64,000 nt of DNA from NCBI RefSeq assembly GCF_000016505.1, contig NC_009706.1, positions 3,472,001 through 3,536,000 of the forward strand. Reading direction: 5' to 3'. Positions 9,205 through 18,906 of the stretch are shown one piece after another. Every line of letters begins with the position of its first letter. Within the stretch, counting starts at the first letter, position 1. Position numbers and translations under genes: made by a program. This DNA comes from Clostridium kluyveri DSM 555 (GTDB lineage: Bacteria > Bacillota > Clostridia > Clostridiales > Clostridiaceae). Under the pieces are notes generated by a model, which was given only the letters and a program-made list of their open reading frames with translations, was not told the DNA's origin and did no database searches.

Positions 9205-9348
9205 TCAATCTTCTATGTCAACTTCAAGTATTTCACCATTATTAGCATTTATCTTAACTTCATATATTAAGCCACTATCAGATTTAATACCCATTTCATA
9301 AGTTAAAAACTGCACTTTATTATATTCATAAACGGATGTTGATGTATT
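9205..9348 (-). pseudogene. Fragment of a PepSY-domain protein
   Basis: A 47-codon open stretch without a start codon, closed upstream by TAA and ending in TGA. Its last residues LIYEVKINANNGEILEVDIED look like the end of a PepSY repeat (Y-E-V-x-I-x-A-x-x-G-x-I-L-x-V-x-x-D). A terminator hairpin still follows it. It is likely the 3' remnant of a lost gene. The rest of 9079-9479 shows no gene. Confidence 0.45.
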
Positions 9349-9479
9349 TTAATATTCATATACCCCATACAAGATAACCTGCAAATATTTAATTTACACC
9401 AACGTGACTACATCTAAAATACTTTTGCATTATAATTTCCACCTCTAAAATTTAGTTTTCAACATATTTTTCTAGACTT

Positions 9480-10073
9480 TTATTTAACTTCTGATAATTT
9501 CTTATTTACATCTTCCCAATTAATTAAATTCCACCAATTGTTAACGAAATCTGCTCTCTTATTTTGATACTTCAAATAATATGCATGCTCCCATACATCA
9601 ACTACAAGTATAGGTGTACTGCCCCATTGAGTTAAATTTTGATGTTTTTCAATTTGTAATATTTCTAGTTTATTAAATATATTATTCCATACAAGAGCAC
9701 ACCATCCTGAACCTTCTACTGCAATAGCTGCCTTTGTAAATTGATCTTTAAATGCTTCAAAACTTCCAAAAAATTCATTGATTTTTTCAGATACTTCACC
9801 TGAAGGAGCGCCTCCACCATTTGGCTTCATATTTTCCCAAAAAATTTTATGTAGTATGTGACCACTGCCGTGAAAAGCCAATTCTTTTTCCCAATGCTTA
9901 ACAAGTGAGTAATCTCCACTTTCTCTTGCTTCTTTAAGCTTAGTCTCAGCTGTATTCAGACCATCTACATATCCTTTATGATGTATATCATGATGTAACT
10001 TCACAGTCTGCTCATCGTAATATGGTTCCAATGCATTATAATCATAAGGTAGTTCTGGTAAAACGTGACTCAT
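9480..10073 (-). CDS. sodA: Superoxide dismutase, Fe/Mn type
   Basis: This 197-residue protein converts superoxide to oxygen and peroxide in the cytoplasm, defending an anaerobe against air. All four metal ligands are seen: His in LHHDIHHKGYV, His in HGSGHILHKIFWENM, and Asp and His in VVDVWEHAYYLKYQNKR. Fe or Mn preference cannot be read safely. The ATG follows GGGGAAATTGAA. An ATTATTTTATAATAAT inverted repeat at 10101-10116 upstream vaguely resembles a PerR site, and a Fur-family gene lies 600 bp away, so peroxide or metal control is possible but unproven. Confidence 0.93.
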   Translation of the reverse strand: MSHVLPELPYDYNALEPYYDEQTVKLHHDIHHKGYVDGLNTAETKLKEARESGDYSLVKHWEKELAFHGSGHILHKIFWENMKPNGGGAPSGEVSEKINEFFGSFEAFKDQFTKAAIAVEGSGWCALVWNNIFNKLEILQIEKHQNLTQWGSTPILVVDVWEHAYYLKYQNKRADFVNNWWNLINWEDVNKKLSEVK

Positions 10074-10232
10074 TTCAATTTCCCCTTTCTATGTTAAAGT
10101 ATTATTTTATAATAATATTTTATACCAACTAAAGATTATTGTCAACGCTATATACATAATTAGCCAAAACAAATATATAAAATTCATATGTTCCTAATTT
10201 AAAATACTTTTAAAATTTAATGAATATATATC

Positions 10233-10265
10233 AAAACTCCAGCTTAAAATCTAAGCTGGAGTTTC
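10233..10265 (-). terminator. Terminator of spore protein gene
   Basis: AAACTCCAGCTTA (10234-10246) pairs with TAAGCTGGAGTTT (10252-10264), with TTTTGATA after it on the minus strand. A near copy of the whole hairpin and its flank recurs at 13191-13222. Confidence 0.75.
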
Positions 10266-10325
10266 TATTATCAATAATAGTTTTTATGATCTTCCAAATA
10301 AAATATGAATCTTAAAGATCTCATA

Positions 10326-10523
10326 TTATTTTAAACCCTGTTCATAAGCTTCAACCATTTTCTTAACCATATTTCCACCTATGGAGCCCGCTTCTCTTGA
10401 AGTAAGATCTCCATTGTAACCATTCTTTAAATTTACTCCTACTTCCTTGGCTGATTCCATTTTAAACTGATTTAAAGCTTCTCTTGCTTCTGGTACTACT
10501 AATTTATTACTGTTATATGCCAC
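10326..10523 (-). CDS. Alpha/beta-type small acid-soluble spore protein
   Basis: A 65-residue protein with the SASP core (VPEAREALNQFKMESAKEVG, then GDLTSREAGSIGGNMVKKMV). These proteins coat and protect DNA in the dormant spore and are degraded by the GPR protease at germination, near the Glu-Ser-Ala site. The start is taken as the GTG at 10521-10523, eight bases after AAAGGAG; an in-frame GTG three codons upstream overlaps that site. It is almost identical to the protein at 27369-27566, and their promoter regions also match. Expression in the forespore (sigma-G) is inferred. Confidence 0.93.
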   Translation of the reverse strand: MAYNSNKLVVPEAREALNQFKMESAKEVGVNLKNGYNGDLTSREAGSIGGNMVKKMVEAYEQGLK

Positions 10524-10532
10524 AACAAACAC

Positions 10533-10620
10533 TCCTTTTTATAGTAATATTTACTGCTTACATTTAAAGTTTGTACATTTCTACAAAAAATACTCTAGGT
10601 AATTGGATGAATATTTGGAA
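10533..10620 (-). promoter_or_regulatory. Conserved spore-gene promoter region
   Basis: The block reading TACCTAGAGTATTTTTTGTA then GAAATGTACAAACTTTAA on the minus strand is nearly identical upstream of the second spore protein gene (27580-27650). Conservation outside the genes points to a shared, probably sigma-G-type, promoter. I could not fix the -35 and -10 boxes confidently. Confidence 0.4.
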
Positions 10621-10680
10621 CAGTCAGGATTACGTACCATATTGCAAGATTGATGGACATGCATATTGTTTACCGAACCT

Positions 10681-11136
10681 CTATTTATCTTCTAATTGTC
10701 CTCTACATTTTTTACATTTCCCATAGAATTTGAAGCACCGATTCTTTACATGAAAATCATGTTTACTACAAATTTCATTTTCTAGATCTTCTAACAAATT
10801 GCTATGAAGATCTATCACACTTCCACATTGAGAGCATATTAAGTGATGATGTACTCGGTCTTCATGACTACATATTTCATATCTCGTATAACCCTCACTT
10901 AAATCTACTTTTCTAATTGCCTGTATTCTCTCTAACATTACCAGAGTTCTATAAACTGTAGATTGAGCTATATTCAATCCTTTTTCCCTTAGAAATTCAT
11001 ATATATCATCACTACTTAAATGCAATTGCCAGTGTTGTAATATAACCTCCATAACTTGTTGACGCTGTTCTGTATACTTATATCCATAACCGCGGAATTT
11101 TTCTTTTAAATTTATATGTTGAACTTCATCTTTCAT
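10681..11136 (-). CDS. Fur-family metal-dependent repressor (Fur/PerR/Zur)
   Basis: 151 residues. The N-terminal winged helix (GYKYTEQRQQVMEVILQH to STVYRTLVMLE) is followed by the dimerisation domain with YEICSHEDRVHHHLICSQCG. Two CxxC pairs (CSQC, CKKC) form the structural zinc site. Fur proteins repress iron, zinc or peroxide-response genes with their metal bound. Closeness to sodA suggests PerR or Fur, but the subtype cannot be decided by eye. The start is the ATG at 11134-11136 after AGGAGAG; the upstream ATG at 11175 lies inside the probable operator. Confidence 0.88.
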   Translation of the reverse strand: MKDEVQHINLKEKFRGYGYKYTEQRQQVMEVILQHWQLHLSSDDIYEFLREKGLNIAQSTVYRTLVMLERIQAIRKVDLSEGYTRYEICSHEDRVHHHLICSQCGSVIDLHSNLLEDLENEICSKHDFHVKNRCFKFYGKCKKCRGQLEDK

Positions 11137-11169
11137 AAAAGCAACTCTCCTAAAAAAACACAATCGATA

Positions 11170-11190
11170 TTGCATATCATTATCAATTAT
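11170..11190 (-). promoter_or_regulatory. Possible Fur/PerR box upstream of the Fur-family gene
   Basis: TTGATAATGATATGCAA on the minus strand resembles the GATAAT-repeat Fur box. It lies about 40 bp before the start codon, as expected for autoregulation. Match judged by eye only. Confidence 0.4.
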
Positions 11191-11263
11191 ACTTTAAGAC
11201 TTTACATAAGTCAACATTCTATACTTTAAAATGCTTCTTATAGAAATAATTTTATATATTATA

Positions 11264-12973
11264 TCAAATCTTAAATTTATTTACTTTTAACAAGGTATTT
11301 TCTAGAACTTCAGTTAACAGTTCAGCACTAGTGGCTACACCATTAGAAGAAGTGCTCATTTCATCACTGGAAATTGCTATTTGTTCTGCAAAAATTCTAT
11401 TTTCTTCAGATATATCAAAAGCATTTTTTACCTTCTCTGTTATATTTCCTTTTTCTTTATCTATACTCGTTATTAACTTATTTATGTTGTCTATAAGAGG
11501 TATAATTTTGTCTACAGTTCCAATTATGCCTTTAAAAGAACTCATAGAATTTTCAACTATGTTTTCCTGATCCTTGAAAGCTTCACTAACCTTAGATGTA
11601 CTATTTGTTACTTTTTTTGTTTCGCTTGATATAATACTTAATATATCTGTTATATCACTAGAAGAATTTTTACTTTGCTCTGCAAGTTTTCCTATTTCTT
11701 CTGCTACTACAGCAAAACCTTTACCCGCTTCACCCACTCTTGATGCTTCTATAGCTGCATTTAATGAAAGTAAGTTTGTCTGATCTGCTATGTCATTTAT
11801 AATATTGATAATTTTATTTACACTATTTATACTATTTTCTAATTCGTTCGTAGAAGAAACCACACTTTCAAAATCCTTCTGAATTTCACTCAATGAATTT
11901 AGAAGTCTACTAAGTTCTAAATTACTATCACTTGACATAACATTTACACTATTTGATTCATCCGCAACTTCCTTTACTGCAGAGACTATAGTATCTATTG
12001 AATTACCAAATTCGCCTACGTAATTTTTAATTTCCATTAATTCATAAGCTTGTTTTTGAGATCCTTTTGAAACTTGTTGTATATCTTCTCTTACTTGGGA
12101 AGCTAAGGAAGACATTTCTTCTGATGCTGATGCCAGAGATACCGTTTCTTTATTAATCTGAAGAGTATTATTTTTTACATCTCTTATCATATAAGTTATA
12201 GATTCTAATGTAATGGCTAATTCTCTTTTCATCTCTCCAAATTCATTATTAGAATTTTTATCTATATGTATAGTAAAATCTCCATCTTCCAATCTCTTTA
12301 ATATACTAGAAAAATTAATTATGGATCTTTTAATAAATATTTTTGTAAATATTGAAATAAAAATAATTGCTGACATACTGACTATAGTCACAACCATGAG
12401 AATTAGAATAGAACTATTAAAATGTTTATTTGAAGAGATATATGTATTTTTTACCGTTTTTAAGATTTCATCATTTAACTGGGTCAATGTACTTGACATA
12501 CTAGCTCCAATTTTTCCATATTCATCTGTAAATTTAGTATCTAAAATTTCTCCCCTGCTTCTCCTATCTATTATTTGCTGACCGCCTTCTATATACTCAT
12601 TATAATTTTCTTTAGCTTTATTAAGTAAATTTTTCTCCTTTTCAGAAAGTTTTATACTAGATAAATCATTTATAGTATTTTGTATTTCTTTGTCTTTACT
12701 ATTAAATAGATCTACATTATTTTGATCGTAGGGCCTGTCTATAATTTTAGTTAAGGCATTTCTAAGTTGTCCTAATTCTCCATTTATATAACCTGCTCCT
12801 TTTACCTTATATAACTGATTATTATATAGATTTTCTATATCGCTATTTAAGTTATGCATGTTAAAATAAGCTATAAAACCTATAAACAGATTTGTCAATA
12901 ATGCTATTATACTTAACAAAGTAAACATATGAATTATTTTTAAGTTGTTTTCATTGAATTTTAGAAATTTCAT
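11264..12973 (-). CDS. Membrane methyl-accepting chemotaxis protein
   Basis: The 569 residues comprise a membrane segment at about 15-37, an extracytoplasmic four-helix-bundle sensor (about 40-185), a second segment at about 188-212, a HAMP domain, and the signalling hairpin with tip [20 protein letters not shown]. It senses an external ligand of unknown nature and controls CheA. The ATG follows AAGGAGAG. It stands alone. Its layout is like that of the broken chemoreceptor at 20985-22732. No clear terminator is seen after it. Confidence 0.9.
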   Translation of the reverse strand: MKFLKFNENNLKIIHMFTLLSIIALLTNLFIGFIAYFNMHNLNSDIENLYNNQLYKVKGAGYINGELGQLRNALTKIIDRPYDQNNVDLFNSKDKEIQNTINDLSSIKLSEKEKNLLNKAKENYNEYIEGGQQIIDRRSRGEILDTKFTDEYGKIGASMSSTLTQLNDEILKTVKNTYISSNKHFNSSILILMVVTIVSMSAIIFISIFTKIFIKRSIINFSSILKRLEDGDFTIHIDKNSNNEFGEMKRELAITLESITYMIRDVKNNTLQINKETVSLASASEEMSSLASQVREDIQQVSKGSQKQAYELMEIKNYVGEFGNSIDTIVSAVKEVADESNSVNVMSSDSNLELSRLLNSLSEIQKDFESVVSSTNELENSINSVNKIINIINDIADQTNLLSLNAAIEASRVGEAGKGFAVVAEEIGKLAEQSKNSSSDITDILSIISSETKKVTNSTSKVSEAFKDQENIVENSMSSFKGIIGTVDKIIPLIDNINKLITSIDKEKGNITEKVKNAFDISEENRIFAEQIAISSDEMSTSSNGVATSAELLTEVLENTLLKVNKFKI

Positions 12974-13190
12974 ATTTATATACTCTCCTTATGATAAATT
13001 AAAATCTTCTAGGAATACTTCCCGTATTAACCTTTATCGACTAAAATAGAAATAATCCGACAAAAACTTACTTTATACTATATAATAACACTATAGATTG
13101 TGCCCATGCAAGACTTCCATGCACAGTTAACTTATAAATAACTTAAATAAATTTTCTCTAATAATTTTGATACTTTAGTACTTAAAAATT

Positions 13191-13222
13191 AAAACTCCAA
13201 CTTAAAATCCAAGCTGGAGTCT
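13191..13222 (-). terminator. Terminator of the enoate reductase-like/adh operon
   Basis: On the minus strand GACTCCAGCTTGG...AAGTTGGAGTTTTAATT forms a hairpin with a T-rich tail, 30 bases after the dehydrogenase stop. It is a diverged copy of the hairpin at 10233-10265. Confidence 0.7.
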
Positions 13223-13253
13223 TAATTATTAATAATGTTTTCAAAACTTATAT

Positions 13254-14399
13254 TTACTTATAATTGTCAAATATATTGGCAAGTATTTTTTCCGCCTCTT
13301 TTTCTGTGATTGGTTCTGGAGCAAATCCAATAGTTACATCATTTATTACCATATTTGCGATGCCTACCAGTTCACCTTTTTTAATTCCTAGTTCCTCTAT
13401 AGATTTAACTCCAACTTTTTTGGAAAATTCCCTTATCCTAGAAGCTACTTTTTCTCCTATTTCTTCATCTGTTTCTCCACCTGAAAACTTCAATCCCATA
13501 GCTTCTCCTACTATTTTAACTCTATCTGATTCAAACTTTGAAGCATATTTCATTACTTCCGGTTCTGCTAACGCACAAGCAACTCCATGTACTACATGAA
13601 ATTTTGCACCAATAGAATGGGCAATAGAATGTCCCAAGTGAACCAAAGCATCGTTAAAAGCAATTCCCGCAAAATTGCTTGCTATAAGAAGATCGCTCCT
13701 TGCATCTAAATCATTGCCATCTTCCACACAGACAAGTAGACTTTTTACAATTTTTTTAATTGCAGCAATAGCCAAAACATCTGAATGAGGATTTGTTTCT
13801 TTTGCAGTAAGTGCTTCCACTGCATGAGAAAATACATCCATTCCAGTTGCCATAGTATATTCCCTTGGCACTGTAAGTGTAAGCTCTGGATCTAAAATTG
13901 CAAGGGTTTGTGTTGCAATAACAGAATTCTTATTATTGTTTTCCGTATCTGTAATAACACCTATAGATGTATTTTCACTTCCTGTACCAGCAGTGGTTAC
14001 TACCATTACAAGAGGAAGTCCCTTATTATAAAATGGATTACCATAATATTTTGAAACAGGAAGCTCATTATTAAACAGTACGTTAATTCCTTTAGCTGCA
14101 TCCATGGAACTTCCACCGCCTACAGCTATAATACCATCTATCTGTTCGTCCTTAGCCAATTGTCCTCCTTCATTAACTATATAGTCCGGTGGATCTTCTA
14201 TTATCTTATCGTATACAATATATTCAATATTTGAAGCCTTGAGAATTTTCTTTATTTTATCCAAAATGCCTGCCTTAGAAACTCCTTCATCTGTCACAAC
14301 CATAACTTTTTTACACCCGAGTTCACTAATTTCTTCTCCTAAACTATTTACTGCTCCTACCCCATAAATTACTGGATTTGTTATTGAATATTTACCCAT
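13254..14399 (-). CDS. Iron-containing alcohol dehydrogenase
   Basis: 381 residues of the type III ADH family. The NAD(P) loop GGGSSMDAAKG lies near residue 94, TTAGTGSE near 134, and the Fe-binding segments are GMDVFSHAVEAL (Asp, His), HLGHSIAHSIGA (His) and HVVHGVACAL (His). It should interconvert an aldehyde and an alcohol in the cytoplasm. It begins 20 bp after the flavoenzyme gene and shares its sigma-54 promoter, so the two enzymes probably act on one pathway, for example reduction of an unsaturated aldehyde or acid derivative. The ATG follows GGGAGG. Substrate not assignable. Confidence 0.88.
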   Translation of the reverse strand: MGKYSITNPVIYGVGAVNSLGEEISELGCKKVMVVTDEGVSKAGILDKIKKILKASNIEYIVYDKIIEDPPDYIVNEGGQLAKDEQIDGIIAVGGGSSMDAAKGINVLFNNELPVSKYYGNPFYNKGLPLVMVVTTAGTGSENTSIGVITDTENNNKNSVIATQTLAILDPELTLTVPREYTMATGMDVFSHAVEALTAKETNPHSDVLAIAAIKKIVKSLLVCVEDGNDLDARSDLLIASNFAGIAFNDALVHLGHSIAHSIGAKFHVVHGVACALAEPEVMKYASKFESDRVKIVGEAMGLKFSGGETDEEIGEKVASRIREFSKKVGVKSIEELGIKKGELVGIANMVINDVTIGFAPEPITEKEAEKILANIFDNYK

Positions 14400-14419
14400 T
14401 TATATTTCCTCCCTAATTT

Positions 14420-16387
14420 TTATAGATTATACGCTGCTAAAAATCCAGTTTCTACAGCTTTTCTAATTCTTCCAGGTTTTTTTGAATCCCCCAGAAGCTC
14501 CACAATTTCAAAGTTTGTGCTCAATTCATCTTTTAAATAAGTATTAGATTGTGTTCCCAGAGAAATTACTATATAATCAAAGTCATATTTTTTAATTGAA
14601 CCTTCATTTATAACTTCAAATTCTGCAGTATTTTCAAAAATTCTTGATAACTTATGATTTGTGTATTGTTTTGTATTGAATTTCATAAGTTTTTCTTGAA
14701 TATCTATAAGATTCTGAAAAAATAGCCCTGGTCCAATATCCTCTGCCATTTCAAATATTGTTATTTCATTTCCCATAGAAGCTAACAGATGTGCTGTCTC
14801 TAATCCTGTCATTCCTGAGCCAACCACACTTACTTTCTTATTATAGATTTTTACACTACCTGTTAATATTTCTGTGGTGGAAAATACATTTTTACCATCA
14901 ATGCCTTTGATGGATTTTGGCATTATTGGATTAGAACCTTCTGCTATAAATACTGCGTATGGATTCAACTCTTTTATTTCATCTATTGTTGGTTTTTTAT
15001 TTAATCTTATTTCTATAGCTAACTCATTGCACTGATCTTTATAATAATCTATAAGCCACGTAATTTTATCTTTTTCAGGGGGTTTATTGGCATACTCCAA
15101 TTGCCCTCCAATTTGACTTTTCTGTTCAAACAGGACTGGTCTAAATTTTCTAAGAGCAAGCACCCTGGCAGCTTCAAGCCCTGAAGGTCCTGCGCCTATA
15201 ATAACAACAGTTCTTCCATCTCCATCTTCTTTGAAATCTGAATATTTAAGTTCTTCCCCCGCCTGTACGTTAACAGCACAATGCATAGGTACTCCTGTTA
15301 TGTCTGCTGACATAAGTGATTCCATACAAGTCAGACATGATATGCATTTTCTTATTTTATCCGTATTACCTTGTCTTGTTTTATTAGCCCATTCAGGGTC
15401 TGCCACATGCTGCCTTGCAGATCCTACAAAATCACATATACCTTCTGCAATCATATTATCCGCATAGGCTGGATCCCTTATAACTGCTGTAGAAAATACG
15501 GGGATATTCACTTCTTCTTTTACTGATGCAGCCAGGTTTTTCTTCCACCCTTGTTCAAAGGAAGATGGCTCCCATGCTGTATTCATAGTTTCATATATAC
15601 CAGCACTGACATCAATGGCATCTATTCCTAATTTTTCTAGATATTTAACGATTTCAACCCCATCTTTCAATTCTATTCCTTTTTCTTCAATATTGGCAAA
15701 CCTTAAGAACTCATCCACAGATAAACGAACGATTAAAGGATATTCCTTTCCGCATTTTTCTCTTATCCCCAGTATTATTTCTTCAAGAAATCTAATTCTA
15801 TTTTCAAAACTTCCTCCATACTTGTCACTTCTCTTATTTGTATACGGACTTAAAAACTGATTTATTAGATACCCATGAGCAGCATGAAGTTCGACACCAT
15901 CAATTCCAGCTTTTTTTGCTCTTACTGCAGCATTTATAAAATCCTGTACTAATTCTTCCGCTTCTTCCGTGGTCATAGCTCTTACCGGCTGATGAGCACA
16001 TTTACATTCAATAGCACTTGGTGCCAACATAGGTTTATTACCATTTACTGCTGAAATTCCCTGTCTTCCCGGATGATAGATTTCTACAAAAATCTTTGAA
16101 TCATACTTATGAATTTCTTCCACTAATTTTTTATATCCAGGTATGTGCATATCTTTTGAAAGAAATAAATTATGACTATTTGCTCTGCCATTTTCACCAT
16201 TTACACTCACAACTTCGGTAATTATAAGGCCTACTCCACCCTTTGCCCTCTCTCCATAAAAAGCAATATCTTTTTCGGACACGGTTCCATCTTCATTGGC
16301 ATAAAAATTCCCCATAGGCTCCATGACAATTCTATTTTTTATTTCTAGAGAACCGATTTTCCCTATTTTAAATAAATTTTCATACAT
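14420..16387 (-). CDS. NADH:flavin oxidoreductase, 2-enoate/2,4-dienoyl-CoA reductase family
   Basis: 655 residues in three parts. A TIM-barrel Old Yellow Enzyme domain (about 1-340) has GIDGVELHAAHGYLINQFLSP. An Fe-S segment, CISCLTCMESL...HCAVN, provides four Cys for a 4Fe-4S cluster. Two dinucleotide-binding folds have GAGPSGLEAAR (FAD) and VGSGMTGLETAHLLA (NAD(P)H). The family passes electrons from NAD(P)H via FAD and Fe-S to FMN to reduce a C=C bond; clostridial 2-enoate reductase has this plan and length. The exact substrate is not shown. First gene of a two-gene operon with an Fe-ADH. The ATG follows CGAGGAGG. Confidence 0.88.
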   Translation of the reverse strand: MYENLFKIGKIGSLEIKNRIVMEPMGNFYANEDGTVSEKDIAFYGERAKGGVGLIITEVVSVNGENGRANSHNLFLSKDMHIPGYKKLVEEIHKYDSKIFVEIYHPGRQGISAVNGNKPMLAPSAIECKCAHQPVRAMTTEEAEELVQDFINAAVRAKKAGIDGVELHAAHGYLINQFLSPYTNKRSDKYGGSFENRIRFLEEIILGIREKCGKEYPLIVRLSVDEFLRFANIEEKGIELKDGVEIVKYLEKLGIDAIDVSAGIYETMNTAWEPSSFEQGWKKNLAASVKEEVNIPVFSTAVIRDPAYADNMIAEGICDFVGSARQHVADPEWANKTRQGNTDKIRKCISCLTCMESLMSADITGVPMHCAVNVQAGEELKYSDFKEDGDGRTVVIIGAGPSGLEAARVLALRKFRPVLFEQKSQIGGQLEYANKPPEKDKITWLIDYYKDQCNELAIEIRLNKKPTIDEIKELNPYAVFIAEGSNPIMPKSIKGIDGKNVFSTTEILTGSVKIYNKKVSVVGSGMTGLETAHLLASMGNEITIFEMAEDIGPGLFFQNLIDIQEKLMKFNTKQYTNHKLSRIFENTAEFEVINEGSIKKYDFDYIVISLGTQSNTYLKDELSTNFEIVELLGDSKKPGRIRKAVETGFLAAYNL

Positions 16388-16435
16388 GACAATTTCCTCC
16401 TCGTTAGATATTTATCTTATATGCTATATGTTAAA

Positions 16436-16450
16436 GCAAAATATATGCCA
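16436..16450 (-). promoter_or_regulatory. Sigma-54 (-24/-12) promoter
   Basis: TGGCAT-N5-TTGC on the minus strand matches the TGGCAC-N5-TTGC consensus at all but one position with exact spacing. It lies about 50 bp before the start of the flavoenzyme gene and beside a sigma-54 activator gene. Confidence 0.82.
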
Positions 16451-16511
16451 ATAAATATTAACTTACATTTACAAAATATATAATATAACTTATTATTTGG
16501 ATGTATATAAT

Positions 16512-16541
16512 AAAAAAACTTGTGATTTTAAACACAAGTTT
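16512..16541 (-). terminator. Terminator of the sigma-54 activator gene
   Basis: AAACTTGTG and CACAAGTTT form a hairpin followed on the minus strand by a run of T (complement of 16512-16518). It separates the activator transcript from the sigma-54 promoter. Confidence 0.65.
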
Positions 16542-16580
16542 TCCATTAATTATTAATATTTTATTTTTTATTGGTTAATA

Positions 16581-16681
16581 TGTATCATTACAAAATACAT
16601 TTAATTAATATAATACATTTAGTTGTATTATATTAATACAACTTTTAATATATATTGGCATGATGTATTAATATGATACAT
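16581..16681. promoter_or_regulatory. Three 19-bp inverted repeats, probable enhancer sites
   Basis: TGTATCATTACAAAATACA (16581-16599), TTGTATTATATTAATACAA (16623-16641) and ATGTATTAATATGATACAT (16663-16681) share TGTAT-N9-ATACA. They are centred 131-236 bp upstream of the -24/-12 promoter, the usual place for enhancer-binding protein sites. The second and third are near-perfect palindromes. Spacing between centres is 42 and 40 bp, about four helical turns. Confidence 0.65.
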
Positions 16682-16753
16682 TTTTCATATTAAGTTATTT
16701 TTAGATTAATGTGAAACTCACCTATAAGCACTGATTTTCTCCATATAAACTAA

Positions 16754-18733
16754 CTAAATTTTTATTTTGTATTTATCAATTTTTCTATATAATGTAGCTC
16801 TAGTTATACCAAGTGATTTTGCTGATTTTGAGATATTATTATTACACCTTTTTAAAGTTTGTTCTATATTAATCATCTCTGTACTATCTAAAGATTTTAA
16901 ATACATGCCATCATTTTCTGGCTTAGTATTACCTTCTACTTTAATACACTTTAATATTTTAGCTGGAAGATCTTCTACACCTATGCAGGAGTCTTCTAAA
17001 TTATTTAATATTGATATGACCATATTTTCTAATTCTCTCACGTTACCAGGCCATTTATATTCACATAAGGCCCGTATAAATTCATCAGTGACTTTTATAT
17101 TTTTATATTCACAAACATCAGATGCATATTTATCCAAAAACTTATAAAATAACTCTTCTACATCTTTTCCCCTTTCTCTTAAAGGGGGAACATCAATATT
17201 AATACCAGATATTCTATAATATAAATCTTCTCTGAAATTACCTTTCTCTACCTCTAATAACAAATCTTTATTAGTTGCTGTAATAATACGCACATCTAAT
17301 TCTATGATTTCATTACTGCCCAGAGGAGTAACTGTCTTTTCCTGGAGCACCCTCAATAAATTTGCCTGTAATTCCATAGGCATGTCTCCTATTTCATCAA
17401 GAAAAAGAGTACCTTTTTGAGCCAATTGAAACTTACCAGGCTGTCCTTCTTTTTTTGCTCCAGTAAAAGCACCTTTTTCATAACCAAAAAGCTCACTTTG
17501 AATAAGCTCTCTTGGCAGTGCACCACAATTAACTGCTATAAATGGACCATTACATCGTTTTCCATAATTATGAATTGCCTGTGCAAAAAGTTCTTTTCCA
17601 GTGCCACTTTCCCCATTAATGAAAACTACCATATCATTATAAGCAGCTCTCTTAGCCTTTTTAATTTCTTTATCCATTTTACTACAATTATATTTTATAT
17701 CTTCAAAGCTATATTTAGCCTTATGATGATTTCCACTGTTTTTTACAGGTTGTTCAATAATACCCACATAACCCAGATGATACTTATCTGATGACAAAAT
17801 TTTACTCAATTTAAGATATGTTTTATTTCTATTTCTATCCTCAAGTATAATGTTTTTTACATTACTTCCTACATCCATTTTGTCGTTTTTAATATACTTC
17901 TTGTCAAATACTTCGGAAAGATGTCTGCCTATACTTTCCTTTGTGGATACGCCCAACATTTCAACTGCATTTTCATTGATATGATTGATACACCCATTAT
18001 TATCCAAAAACAGTAATGCTCGAGGATTTTTTTTCATAGATTCTTTTAAAAACCAATAATTTTGATTATATATATCATTGGCATCATACAATTTAAATTT
18101 CATTTCAATTAATCTTGCAGTAGAAGCTATTAAGCTGATTAGCAGAGGTGTATGCTTGCTTGTATCCATGTTAGATACATTAATTACTGCTATCATATTA
18201 CCCTCTTTATTAAAAATAGGAACTGATGAACAGCACCAATTATGCATATTGGCCTTATAATGTTCATAATAAGTAACCTGAGCAACTCGCTTTTCAACAG
18301 AACATATGCTGGCAGCATTCGTACCAATATACTTTTCTTCAAATGAGGCTCCTTTTACCGCATTGATCTTTTCAGCAATAGACATCATTTTTTTGTTGCC
18401 ACCCATATCAATGTTTATACCATCTTCATTTCCCAACATAGCAATAAACCCCAGGGGTTTTATAACTTCATATAAATTTTTCATAAATGGTTCTGCAATC
18501 TTAAAAAGCAAATTATTTTTTTCCTGTTCCAACATATCCCTCAAGTCATAAATTATATTACCACTATTCCTTTTCAAAGGATCAACTTGAGAATTTATAC
18601 ATCGTTCCCAGGAAGCAGCAATGTCATTTCTCAATACATCTCTATCAACTATCTTATTTTCTACTAGATTAAACCATACCTTTTCATTCTTATATAATGT
18701 ATTGTTATCAAATGAAGTAATATAATTATCCAT
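16754..18733 (-). CDS. Sigma-54-dependent enhancer-binding activator (AcoR-like)
   Basis: 659 residues. The order is an N-terminal GAF-like sensor (about 55-215), a PAS domain (about 225-320), an AAA+ domain with Walker A GESGTGKE, the sigma-54 contact loop GAFTGA and Walker B TLFLDEIGD, and a Fis-type helix-turn-helix (NISKSAKSLGITRATLYRKI) at the end. It has no receiver domain, so control is probably by a bound small molecule, as in AcoR. The start is the ATG at 18731-18733, preceded by AAAGGAGAATTCCTT; the ATG 18 bp upstream has no site. It lies next to a sigma-54 promoter with three palindromic sites, so the flavoenzyme/adh operon is its likely target. Confidence 0.9.
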   Translation of the reverse strand: MDNYITSFDNNTLYKNEKVWFNLVENKIVDRDVLRNDIAASWERCINSQVDPLKRNSGNIIYDLRDMLEQEKNNLLFKIAEPFMKNLYEVIKPLGFIAMLGNEDGINIDMGGNKKMMSIAEKINAVKGASFEEKYIGTNAASICSVEKRVAQVTYYEHYKANMHNWCCSSVPIFNKEGNMIAVINVSNMDTSKHTPLLISLIASTARLIEMKFKLYDANDIYNQNYWFLKESMKKNPRALLFLDNNGCINHINENAVEMLGVSTKESIGRHLSEVFDKKYIKNDKMDVGSNVKNIILEDRNRNKTYLKLSKILSSDKYHLGYVGIIEQPVKNSGNHHKAKYSFEDIKYNCSKMDKEIKKAKRAAYNDMVVFINGESGTGKELFAQAIHNYGKRCNGPFIAVNCGALPRELIQSELFGYEKGAFTGAKKEGQPGKFQLAQKGTLFLDEIGDMPMELQANLLRVLQEKTVTPLGSNEIIELDVRIITATNKDLLLEVEKGNFREDLYYRISGINIDVPPLRERGKDVEELFYKFLDKYASDVCEYKNIKVTDEFIRALCEYKWPGNVRELENMVISILNNLEDSCIGVEDLPAKILKCIKVEGNTKPENDGMYLKSLDSTEMINIEQTLKRCNNNISKSAKSLGITRATLYRKIDKYKIKI

Positions 18734-18906
18734 AAGGAATTCTCCTTTCATGAAATAATTTTTCTACCACAATAAAAAATTCACAATGCCATAGTTTTCT
18801 CAAAGTATAACATTGCAAATTTTTTATGTCAATTATATGATTTATATATTCACAAAGCAAATTTTTATACTTTGAAAATACTTATTTATATTTTACTTAA
18901 TTAAAA

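Noticed and set aside
12213-12581. 122-codon frame opposite the chemoreceptor gene
   Set aside because: Shadow of the chemoreceptor coding strand, without a ribosome binding site.
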